This document shows positions 28,443 through 35,248 of a DNA stretch of 64,000 nt, one piece after another; the first letter of the stretch is position 1, and each line of letters starts with the position of its first letter. A program made the position numbers and the translations under genes. The notes under the pieces are model-generated. The model did not search any database. It was given only the letters and a program-made list of their open reading frames with translations, and was not told where the DNA came from. The stretch is from an uncultured Roseburia sp. (GTDB taxonomy: Bacteria; Bacillota; Clostridia; Lachnospirales; Lachnospiraceae): positions 48,236-112,235 of the forward strand of contig CANSSP010000009.1 of NCBI GenBank assembly GCA_947649645.1, written 5' to 3'.

Positions 28443-28803
28443 TATTTGCAATATGCCGCTTGATTGCGGCAAAGCTTTCCGCGCTCACATCGTGTTCGAT
28501 CCTGCATGCGTCTTCAGCAGCGACTCTTGGATCCACGCCAAGCATAACCAGCCAGTTTGAGAGGATCGTGTGGCGTTCATAGATCTTTTCCGCAATCTCA
28601 AGCCCTTTTTCCGTCAGATGGATGTGACTGTCCGCGTCCACGGTAACATAACCGTTTTCGCGCAGATTTTTCATCGCCACGCTGACGCTGGGTTTCTTAA
28701 AATGCATTTCGTTGGCGATATCAACGGAGCGGACGTTTCCAAGGCGGTGAGTTAAAACCAGAATTGTCTCCAGGTAATTTTCCGCCGATTCATTTATTAT
28801 CAT
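28429..28803 (-). CDS. DtxR/MntR-family metal-dependent transcriptional regulator
   Basis: The protein has 124 residues. The N-terminal winged helix (ESAENYLETILVLTHRLGNV, RSVDIANEM, KKPSVSVAMKNLRENGYVTV) is the DtxR/MntR DNA-binding domain. The dimerisation part has the metal ligands expected in the family (E-K-I-Y-E-R-H, then E-D-A-C-R-I-E-H). It lacks an SH3-like third domain, like MntR. It probably senses Mn or Fe. The feoAB-like gene in this window is 8 kb away, so a direct link is only a guess. Confidence 0.9.
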   Translation of the reverse strand: MIINESAENYLETILVLTHRLGNVRSVDIANEMHFKKPSVSVAMKNLRENGYVTVDADSHIHLTEKGLEIAEKIYERHTILSNWLVMLGVDPRVAAEDACRIEHDVSAESFAAIKRHIANTGKR

Positions 28804-28850
28804 CCGATATCCCCCTTATTTTTCTGTACAATGAAAACAAATACCTGACG

Positions 28851-30761
28851 TTATTGCCGGATTTTTGCCCGTGCCACATAATCTCGCAGCCGTTTTGCCT
28901 GCGAGAGGGACTCCGCGGCCATTTCCTGGTTTTTGCCGGCGATATCCCGCAGGGTTCTGAGACGGTCGTTGGCGCTGGAAACCGCGGTGGTCTGTTCGTT
29001 TACCGTCTCGGAGAGCCGGATCGATATCTGTCCGTACCGTTTCGTAAGATTTGCAATCTCTTCAAATGTCTCCGCCGTCTGTGTGGCCGTTTTAAGTCCC
29101 GATTTAATCGTCTCTGCCGAATGTGTGATGAGGTTTCCGGTTTCCTGCAGTGCATCTGCCGTCTGGCCGGAGAGAGTGCTGATCTCCTGTGCGACAACGG
29201 CAAAGCCGCGCCCTGCTTCCCCGGCTCTGGCCGCTTCCACGGAAGCGTTGAGCGAAAGAAGGTTTGTCTGCCGCGAGATATTTTCAATCAGAAGGCTGAC
29301 TTTGGAAATCTCTTCCACAGAAGCGTGAATTTCGGACATGGCCGTGAGCATTTTCTGCATGTAACTGCCGCCGAGCGCTGTCTTTTCTCCGGTTATCCGG
29401 GTGCACTCCTCCATCTGGATGGCATTGTCTTTGTTTTTCTCAATGGAAATGGTGATGGCATCCATATTTTCTTCCATATCTTTAAGAAGGAGCGTCTGGC
29501 TGTCGGAGCCGTCCAGAAGCTGTCTGGCACAGTCCGATACTTCCATGGAAGACTGGTTCATCTGCTGCATGGTACGGTTTAATGCGTCGGTGATCCTGGT
29601 AAGGGAATCGCGGATGGAAGAAAAATCACCCTGAAAGCGGTCCGATATCAGAACCGTGTAGTCTCCGGAGGAGAGCATGCTTAAACTTGTCTCGATTTCC
29701 TGTATGTAAGCTTTCAGACTGTCTACCGTTTTTGACAGGGCGTCTGTCAGAATACCCGTTTCATCGTGACTGTCTGAAAGGATGACCTTATCCGTCAGAT
29801 TTCCCGCCGCCAGCGCCTGCAGTCGTCTGGTTGCGGCGGAAAGCGGGTCGGATATCCGCTTTGAAACCGGGGCGATGACGGCTGCTGCAGCCAGAAGCAG
29901 GAGCGCGGAGAAGACAATTGATAACAGGGTGGTAAAAACTGCAGTGTCCATAAATTCACGTCTTGGCGCATGGACCATAAGCGCCCAGTTTGTCCCAGGA
30001 ATCGGCGCGTAGCCGGCATAATGGGTGACAGAGCCCAGCTTTATCTGAGATGAGCCAGTCTGGAATGCAGTTGCACTGTCAAATTTTTCTTTATTGCCGG
30101 GATACATTTCATATATATTTTTCCGCTCGATGACATTTGACATATCATGGTCGCCGAGAATGAAACCGTCTTTGTTCAGAATACAGGCGCTTCCGGTATC
30201 TCCTGGCACGAGCTGGCTGATTACGTCATTTAAAAGATCATATTTATAACTTCCGACGAGATATCCGATGACGGTATCTTCTTTTTTTAAAGGTATGCCT
30301 ACACAGAGCTGTAAAATGCCATTGTCATGGCAGGGTTCCCCGATCACTGTATTTTTCGTCTGTGACAGAAAGGAATAGTATCCGGTATCGGCAATCGAGT
30401 CGGGCGCAGTGTCGTCCCCGCACAGTTTTCTGCCTTCTGTGTCGTAGGCTGAAAGCCAGACAAATTCAATCTGCAGACGGATGGCGTCAAAACGCTTCTG
30501 TTTCTCTGAGACGTCTGACGTTTCGTCGAGAAAAACGGGTTCCGTGGAAAAGTTATACATCCGTTCTGCAAGCAGATGCAGGTTGGAGCTGATATTCTGC
30601 GCGCCAATCCGTGCCATGATCTGCATATTGTCGAGCACGGTCACATTGTTTGAGCGGATACTTCCGGCAGACATGATCGTTGTGATAAACAGCGCGACGA
30701 GAAGGGAAACAGACATTACGTAAAAAAAGATTTTTTGTTTCAGATTTCGATATTTTTTCAC
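28851..30761 (-). CDS. Methyl-accepting chemotaxis protein with extracellular Cache-type sensor
   Basis: The protein has 636 residues and starts at GTG 30761 with GGAGG upstream. A membrane helix lies at about 10-32, an extracellular ligand region to about 270 with Cache features ([33 protein letters not shown]), a second helix at about 275-297 and a HAMP domain. The signalling tip has [20 protein letters not shown] and [14 protein letters not shown]. It should sense a small extracellular ligand. It lies downstream of the leftward-facing sigma-28 promoter at 31019-31045, separated from it by the hairpin site at 30966-31004. Confidence 0.94.
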   Translation of the reverse strand: MKKYRNLKQKIFFYVMSVSLLVALFITTIMSAGSIRSNNVTVLDNMQIMARIGAQNISSNLHLLAERMYNFSTEPVFLDETSDVSEKQKRFDAIRLQIEFVWLSAYDTEGRKLCGDDTAPDSIADTGYYSFLSQTKNTVIGEPCHDNGILQLCVGIPLKKEDTVIGYLVGSYKYDLLNDVISQLVPGDTGSACILNKDGFILGDHDMSNVIERKNIYEMYPGNKEKFDSATAFQTGSSQIKLGSVTHYAGYAPIPGTNWALMVHAPRREFMDTAVFTTLLSIVFSALLLLAAAAVIAPVSKRISDPLSAATRRLQALAAGNLTDKVILSDSHDETGILTDALSKTVDSLKAYIQEIETSLSMLSSGDYTVLISDRFQGDFSSIRDSLTRITDALNRTMQQMNQSSMEVSDCARQLLDGSDSQTLLLKDMEENMDAITISIEKNKDNAIQMEECTRITGEKTALGGSYMQKMLTAMSEIHASVEEISKVSLLIENISRQTNLLSLNASVEAARAGEAGRGFAVVAQEISTLSGQTADALQETGNLITHSAETIKSGLKTATQTAETFEEIANLTKRYGQISIRLSETVNEQTTAVSSANDRLRTLRDIAGKNQEMAAESLSQAKRLRDYVARAKIRQ

Positions 30762-30965
30762 AATAATCCTCCGTTATTCAATGATTCGTTTCCTATTCTA
30801 ACACATTTCCTGCCGTATGCCCATACTCTTTTTGAAAGTCAGACACCGGTTCTGATAGATGATTCCTCAATCGGTTATACTGTGATAAATAAAATTTTCA
30901 GTACAGATTTGTTCCCGGATACGGATTTTTAAGTGTATCGGGAATAAGAATTGTGATGAAAAAAC

Positions 30966-31004
30966 AAAAAACGCAACATTTTGCCATGAAATGTTGCGTT
31001 TTTT
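30966..31004 (-). terminator. Perfect hairpin with A/T flanks, terminator that overlaps recombination site L
   Basis: Arms 30966-30981 and 30989-31004 are perfectly complementary over 16 bp around a 7-base loop. In both directions the stem ends in a T-run, so it can terminate the recombinase transcript and the sigma-28 transcript moving left. Confidence 0.8.
30973..30997 (+). repeat. Recombination-site-like inverted repeat L
   Basis: Arms GCAACATTT and AAATGTTGC flank a 7-bp centre TGCCATG. This is the layout of a tyrosine recombinase core site: two inverted arms around a 6-8 bp crossover. The 25 bp match the reverse complement of site R at 31667-31691 at 23 positions, including the whole centre and one complete arm (18 consecutive bases). 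Confidence 0.75.
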
Positions 31005-31018
31005 TGTTTACACAGTAT

Positions 31019-31045
31019 ATATCGTCCATGCGCCGGAATACTTTA
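31019..31045 (-). promoter_or_regulatory. Sigma-28 (flagellar, SigD-type) promoter inside the candidate invertible segment
   Basis: On the minus strand TAAA at 31045-31042, a 15-base spacer and GACGATAT at 31026-31019. Compared with TAAAGTTT-N11-GCCGATAA the match is 13 of 16 (TAAAGTAT and GACGATAT). As read, it points left into the hairpin at 30966-31004. After inversion it would point right toward csrA and flagellin with no competing terminator. Confidence 0.7.
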
Positions 31046-31062
31046 GCTTTTTTTTGCTTTTT

Positions 31063-31641
31063 TTAAAGCAGTACTTCCAGAAATGCTGCATCCCGCTCGT
31101 CCTGATCGATTCCCAGATAACGTTTGGTGTAGGAATAGGAAGAGTGGTTGTAGATATCCATCAGAAGCGCAGGCTGTATCCCTTTTTTCCATGCATGGTA
31201 ACCGAAGGTTTTGCGGAGTGAATGACAACTGATATGAGGCAGCCGTATGGTTTCGTCCGCGGCTTTGCGGATAAGCCGGTATGCAGTTGTGCGGCTGATG
31301 GGCATCGAGTGATCCGTATTTTTTGTAAACACAAATTTGCCGGTTTCCGGCATCCTTTTTCCGGCATAGCTTCTGAGCGCGCTCACAACATGGGGATTGA
31401 GCGCTATTACAGATGCCTTTCCGGTCTTTTGTTCTGTGATTCGCAGGTGTTCTACAATCTGATGCGAATCAAAGTCATAGAGGTCATCCCATTTCAGAGA
31501 CAATACGTCGCTGATGCGAAGCGCCGTATTCAGGGTAAGGATGATCAGTGCATGGTTTCTGGCGGAAGGACATGTTGTCCGGTAATAGTCTGTAAATTGT
31601 CTTAGTTTTTCTTCATTTCGTATTGGCTGTGATGTTCCCAC
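31063..31641 (-). CDS. Small tyrosine recombinase (FimB/FimE-size) between inverted sites
   Basis: The protein has 192 residues, close to FimB/FimE (about 200), with no arm-binding N-terminal domain of note. All catalytic residues are visible: Arg in ALRISDVLSLKW, Lys in EQKTGKASV, HSLRKTF (H-x-x-R), His in DIYNHSSYS and the Tyr nucleophile in TKRYLGID. It starts at GTG 31641 with AGGAGG nine bases upstream. The start is only 26 bp from site R, so its own promoter must lie in or beyond that site, and expression could change with orientation. It is the likely enzyme for the flanking sites. Confidence 0.92.
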   Translation of the reverse strand: MGTSQPIRNEEKLRQFTDYYRTTCPSARNHALIILTLNTALRISDVLSLKWDDLYDFDSHQIVEHLRITEQKTGKASVIALNPHVVSALRSYAGKRMPETGKFVFTKNTDHSMPISRTTAYRLIRKAADETIRLPHISCHSLRKTFGYHAWKKGIQPALLMDIYNHSSYSYTKRYLGIDQDERDAAFLEVLL

Positions 31642-31666
31642 TGCTGTTTTCCTCCTTTTCTGAAAT

Positions 31667-31691
31667 GCAACATTTCATGGCAAACTGTTAC
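31667..31691 (-). repeat. Recombination-site-like inverted repeat R
   Basis: On the plus strand GCAACATTT, centre CATGGCA and AACTGTTAC; on the minus strand this is site L with two changes. Outside it TGAAATG and CATTTCA extend the symmetry. Unlike site L it has no T-run, so it should not terminate transcription. Confidence 0.75.
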
Positions 31692-31738
31692 ATTTCAGTC
31701 AATCGGATATGGACTGCAAAAACAAGGAGGTTTATCGA

Positions 31739-31996
31739 ATGTTAAAGCTGACACTGAAGCCGGGAGAGTATATCAACATTGGCACGGATATCCGCATCGT
31801 ATTTTCGGGAGGCTCGGCCAACAATATTCATCTTTTGCTGGATGCGCCCAGGGACATTCCGATCGCCCGGAGCCGTGCGCTTAAGGACGGGGGAAAAACA
31901 CCGTACCATACGGATCGGAAAATCTCAGAGGAAGCGCAGCGTGAGATTGCAGGCATTATCAGACGGGAGCGGCACAGACAGGATGCGGGATGGTAA
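31739..31996 (+). CDS. csrA: Carbon storage regulator CsrA, divergent copy
   Basis: The protein has 85 residues. The start MLKLTLKPGEYINIG and the DAPRDIPIARSRA segment are the CsrA beta-strands; Arg44 is present. At position 6, where most CsrA proteins have Arg (needed for RNA contact in E. coli), this one has Leu, and His43 is Ala. The C-terminal tail from about 50 is basic and unusual. CsrA dimers bind GGA motifs in mRNA, and in Bacillus repress flagellin translation. AAGGAGG precedes the ATG. It lies between site R and flagellin, 92 bases before the latter. Confidence 0.88.
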   Translation: MLKLTLKPGEYINIGTDIRIVFSGGSANNIHLLLDAPRDIPIARSRALKDGGKTPYHTDRKISEEAQREIAGIIRRERHRQDAGW

Positions 31997-32039
31997 TAGG
32001 CGGGGCCGCAAGGCGCTGTTTATTATAGACAACGGCCCG

Positions 32040-32051
32040 GGAATGGATTCC
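32040..32051 (+). promoter_or_regulatory. Candidate CsrA site in the flagellin leader, GGA in a hairpin loop
   Basis: GGAA and TTCC form a small stem with loop TGGA, extended by an imperfect CCC/GGG pairing outside. CsrA prefers GGA exposed in a loop. Confidence 0.5.
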
Positions 32052-32070
32052 AGGGCAGAACAAATTCAAA

Positions 32071-32083
32071 ACACATGGAGGTA
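32071..32083 (+). promoter_or_regulatory. Candidate CsrA site overlapping the flagellin Shine-Dalgarno
   Basis: ACACATGGAGGTA matches the consensus RUACARGGAUGU at 9 of 12 positions and contains the GGAGG ribosome site, so binding would block translation, as at Bacillus hag. Confidence 0.5.
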
Positions 32084-32088
32084 AAATT

Positions 32089-33693
32089 ATGGTAGTACAG
32101 CACAATCTGACAGCGATGAATGCGAACAGGATGTTAGGGATCACGACCGGACAACAGTCCAAGTCTGCGGAGCGGTTATCATCTGGTTATAAGATCAACC
32201 GTGCGGCCGACGACGCGGCAGGGCTTACGATCTCTGAAAAGATGCGCAAGCAGATCCGCGGCCTTGATCAGGCATCGGCGAACGCGCAGGACGGCATTTC
32301 CTGCGTGCAGACGGCGGAAGGTGCACTGACGGAAGTGCATTCCATGCTGCAGCGTATGAATGAGCTGGCAGTGCAGGCGGCAAACGGCACAATGTCCACA
32401 GATGACCGGCAGGCAGTTCAGGACGAGATCGATCAGCTTGTGACAGAGATCGATCGTGTCTCCGAGACGACAAAATTCAATGAGATCTATCTGCTGAAGG
32501 GTGAAGACGGGACGCAGAAGACGAGTACGAAAGCAAGTTACGCGATTCAGGATGCCTACAAGGCGGACCAGGAAGGGAAGCTTGGGGTAATAGCCGGGCA
32601 GGATGCGTATGCGGCGGGAAGTACAACGGCTGTCACGGGAGGGGCGGCGGCAACCGCGGCTTCCATGGCGCTGGATACGGCAGCGCTCGGGGCAAACAAA
32701 CTGTTTGTGAGTCCTACGGGCGGTGGTACGGCGGCTACAGACCATGTCGAAGTGACAAATGCCGATCTGGCAAATTACTTTGACGTGGATGACGCGGGGA
32801 ATGTCACGGCAAAAGCCGGATTCACTTTCGTGACGGCTGCAAATGTCACTCTGGCAAACGCCGGCGGCGGAACCACTTCTACGGGTGTGGACAGCGTTAC
32901 CGGTACGGCGGCAACGGACGCTGCCCAGAGCGAAATCGATCAGTATGTGGAAATCGGCGCGGACGGCAAATTGAAATATAAAGAAGGCATGCTTCTTTAT
33001 AAGCAGCCGGCAGATGCGACAGGGGAATATGGAGATCAGCTGAACGCAGAAGTCATCGCGGAAGCCGATCTGGATCAGTATTTTGAGGTTGCCGGAAATC
33101 CGCTTGTGGATGCTGCCAGCGGGGAAAAGATTTCGGAAGCTGACCTGGAAAAATATTTTGAGAACGGTGCTTATAAGGGTGGAATTGCAAGGGAAGATGC
33201 TGCCGGTAATGTGACTGAGATCGGAGCGGAGCAGATCGAGACGTATATCAAGGTGAACAAAAAGACATCGACGAGCGCGGAAGCATTGGAATTTAAGCTT
33301 CATGTCGGTTCCGAGTCAGACCCGAAAAATAAGATCGACGTTAAAATTGAGGCGATGTCCGCAGGCGGAATCGGTGTCGACGTCTTAAAGGCGGACGGCC
33401 TGATGACACAGGATGACGCGACGGCCGCGATTGATACAATCGCAAATGCGATCAAAAAAGTGTCTGAGCAGCGTTCTGCACTCGGTGCCGTGCAGAATCG
33501 TTTGGAGCACACCATAGCAAATCTGGATAACGTGGTTGAAAATACGACTGCGGCGGAATCCCGTATCCGTGATACCGATATGGCGGAAGAGATGGTGGAA
33601 TACAGCAAGAACAATATTCTTGCGCAGGCCGGCCAGTCCATGCTGGCGCAGGCAAATCAGTCTACGCAGGGCGTTCTTTCATTATTGCAGTAA
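32089..33693 (+). CDS. hag: Flagellin
   Basis: The protein has 534 residues. The conserved N-terminal D0/D1 part (to about 145) reads NLTAMNANRMLGIT, ERLSSGYKINRAADDAAGL and ANGTMSTDDRQAVQDEI. The C-terminal D0/D1 part (from about 445) has SALGAVQNRLEHTIANLDN and ILAQAGQSMLAQANQSTQGV, ending in LLQ. The middle (about 146-440) is Ala, Gly, Thr and Asp rich with few aromatic residues, and is the surface-exposed variable region. No sigma-28 promoter was seen between csrA and this gene; transcription probably comes from upstream of csrA. A strong terminator follows. Confidence 0.97.
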   Translation: MVVQHNLTAMNANRMLGITTGQQSKSAERLSSGYKINRAADDAAGLTISEKMRKQIRGLDQASANAQDGISCVQTAEGALTEVHSMLQRMNELAVQAANGTMSTDDRQAVQDEIDQLVTEIDRVSETTKFNEIYLLKGEDGTQKTSTKASYAIQDAYKADQEGKLGVIAGQDAYAAGSTTAVTGGAAATAASMALDTAALGANKLFVSPTGGGTAATDHVEVTNADLANYFDVDDAGNVTAKAGFTFVTAANVTLANAGGGTTSTGVDSVTGTAATDAAQSEIDQYVEIGADGKLKYKEGMLLYKQPADATGEYGDQLNAEVIAEADLDQYFEVAGNPLVDAASGEKISEADLEKYFENGAYKGGIAREDAAGNVTEIGAEQIETYIKVNKKTSTSAEALEFKLHVGSESDPKNKIDVKIEAMSAGGIGVDVLKADGLMTQDDATAAIDTIANAIKKVSEQRSALGAVQNRLEHTIANLDNVVENTTAAESRIRDTDMAEEMVEYSKNNILAQAGQSMLAQANQSTQGVLSLLQ

Positions 33694-33723
33694 GATTGTT
33701 TTCTTTCAGGCTGTATTCGCGAG

Positions 33724-33765
33724 AAAACCCTCCGGCGTGCAGAAATTGCACGCCGGAGGGTTTTT
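33724..33765 (+). terminator. Rho-independent terminator of the flagellin gene
   Basis: Perfect 18-bp stem (33724-33741 with 33747-33764), loop GAAAT, followed by T residues. Confidence 0.95.
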
Positions 33766-33783
33766 GCGTCGTGAAAATATGTG

Positions 33784-33813
33784 TTAACAAAGCATACCGG
33801 GGTATGTTATGAT
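33784..33813 (+). promoter_or_regulatory. Promoter with a palindrome in its spacer, upstream of the hydrogenase-like gene
   Basis: TTAACA at 33784-33789 and TATGAT at 33808-33813 are separated by 18 bases that contain the perfect inverted repeat CATACC-GG-GGTATG (33793-33806). An operator in a long spacer recalls MerR-type control but could also bind a repressor. A second possible -10 lies near 33885. Confidence 0.5.
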
Positions 33814-33947
33814 AGGTGATATCTGATTTTTACCGCCGTTATTGTGCATGAATGATCTCTTTTCCGGGTACAATTTGTGGTATACAATATGGACGGCGTG
33901 CGCAGACAGCCGGAATATTGCAAACACAATAAGGACTGGACGGGAGA

Positions 33948-35186
33948 ATGAAAACATTTCACGAATTGTATCTGGAAATATTAAAACGGGAAGCCAGAGG
34001 CGGCAGACATCTGATCGAGGATTACAATCCTTATCACATGGATTGTCTGCTGCACCCGGAGCGGCACGCGCCGGTCATACACACAGAAACGTGTGAGGAA
34101 TGTGCCTATGAGCGCGCCTGCGCGTCGAGCTGCATTTTTGATGCGATCGAAGAGCAGGCGGGGAAGCTTTTTATTGATCCGGAAAAATGCACGGGCTGTG
34201 GCGTGTGTGTAGACGCCTGCCGCCTGAAACGCCTGGAGGCAAATAAGGATGTCCTTCCGGTATTAAAAGCCGTGCGGGAACAGAAAAGGGATGTGTATGC
34301 GCTGACCGCCCCGGCATTTGCCGGGCAGTTCGGGGAAGCAGCGACACCGGGGCGGATCCGCAGCGCCCTGAAGGCGGTCGGATTTAAAGGTATGGTAGAA
34401 GTCGCAGTGTTTGCGGATATTCTGACATTGAAAGAAGCGCTGGAGTTTGACCGGCATGTAAAGAGCCATACTGATTTTCAGCTGACAAGCTGCTGCTGTC
34501 CGGTATGGATTGCGATGATACGCAAAATCTACAAAGAACTCGTCCCGCATGTGCCGGGGGCGGTTTCTCCGATGATCGCGGCGGGCAGAGTGGTAAAAAA
34601 GCTTCATCCGGAGGCGCTGACAGTGTTTATCGGTCCCTGCATGGCCAAAAAGAAAGAGGCAAAAGAGCCGGACATTGCGGGGGCGGTGGATTATGTCCTG
34701 ACGTTCCAGGAGGTGAAGGATATTTTTGACGCGGCAGATATCAGGCCGGAGACGCTGACCGAGGACGGAAAGGAACATTCTTCGAGAGCGGGGCGGATAT
34801 ATGCGAGGACCGGCGGCGTCAGCGAGGCGGTAAGCCGGACGGTGGAACAGCTCGCCCCCGGCCGTGAGATTGCGGTGTGCGCCGAGCAGGCAGACGGGGT
34901 GATGGCCTGCCGGGACTTAATCGAGCGCATCCGCTGCGGCACGGTAAAGGGTAATTTTTTCGAGGGAATGGGGTGTAACGGCGGCTGTGTCGGCGGTCCC
35001 AGGGCAATCCTTGAGAGGGAAGCGGGCGAAGCGGCCGTGGAGCGGTACGCACAGGAGGCAGCATACCGCACGCCGTTGGAAAACCCATATGTAATGGAGC
35101 TTCTGGCAAGACTTGATTTTGGCTCGGTCGAAGAATTTCTGGATAAGAGCGATCTTCTGACGAGAGATTTTGACGCAGCGATGTGA
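33948..35186 (+). CDS. [FeFe]-hydrogenase-like iron-sulfur protein with altered H-cluster motifs
   Basis: The protein has 412 residues. Two ferredoxin-type cysteine groups lie at about 49-62 (CEECAYERACASSC) and 81-91 (CTGCGVCVDAC). The H-cluster motifs follow: L1 TSCCCPVW at about 180, L2 GPCMAKKKE at about 229 and L3 FEGMGCNGGCVGG at about 339. All four cluster cysteines are kept. Canonical enzymes read TSCCPxW, MPCxxKKxE and ExMxCxxGCxxGGG, so the L2 Met is Gly here. It may be a divergent hydrogenase or a sensory/electron-transfer relative. A possibly regulated promoter stands upstream. Confidence 0.85.
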   Translation: MKTFHELYLEILKREARGGRHLIEDYNPYHMDCLLHPERHAPVIHTETCEECAYERACASSCIFDAIEEQAGKLFIDPEKCTGCGVCVDACRLKRLEANKDVLPVLKAVREQKRDVYALTAPAFAGQFGEAATPGRIRSALKAVGFKGMVEVAVFADILTLKEALEFDRHVKSHTDFQLTSCCCPVWIAMIRKIYKELVPHVPGAVSPMIAAGRVVKKLHPEALTVFIGPCMAKKKEAKEPDIAGAVDYVLTFQEVKDIFDAADIRPETLTEDGKEHSSRAGRIYARTGGVSEAVSRTVEQLAPGREIAVCAEQADGVMACRDLIERIRCGTVKGNFFEGMGCNGGCVGGPRAILEREAGEAAVERYAQEAAYRTPLENPYVMELLARLDFGSVEEFLDKSDLLTRDFDAAM

Positions 35187-35248
35187 CTGCAAAGGAGGCG
35201 TTTATCTGCTTCCTTGCAGTTCTGATAAAGAGAGGGAGGGTTAAGCAG

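Larger units (their letters stand above)
30973..31691. mobile_element. Candidate invertible DNA segment carrying its own tyrosine recombinase and a sigma-28 promoter
   Basis: Two inverted 25-bp sites with the same 7-bp centre enclose about 0.7 kb that holds only a FimB-size recombinase gene and a sigma-28-type promoter. Sites in inverted order with equal centres give inversion, not excision. Right of the segment are csrA and flagellin; left of it is a chemoreceptor gene. The stretch 30762-30965 between chemoreceptor and site L holds only an imperfect hairpin at about 30911-30942. Inversion itself is inferred and not seen in a single sequence. Confidence 0.65.

Noticed and set aside
30966..31004. 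Site L as a plain terminator only
   Set aside because: A terminator alone would not explain 18 consecutive identical bases in inverted order at 31667-31684, on the other side of a recombinase gene, with the same 7-bp centre.
31692..31738. A sigma-28 promoter directly before csrA, outside the invertible segment
   Set aside because: TCGGATAT near 31703 matches the -10 at only six of eight positions and there is no TAAA at the needed distance.
32179..33303. A 374-codon minus-strand frame opposite flagellin
   Set aside because: Flagellin is certain, and the antisense product is Arg/Cys/Ile-rich with no start signal.
33842..34096. An 84-codon frame overlapping the start of the hydrogenase-like gene
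   Set aside because: It lies in another frame over the promoter region and a certain gene, with no ribosome site or domain.
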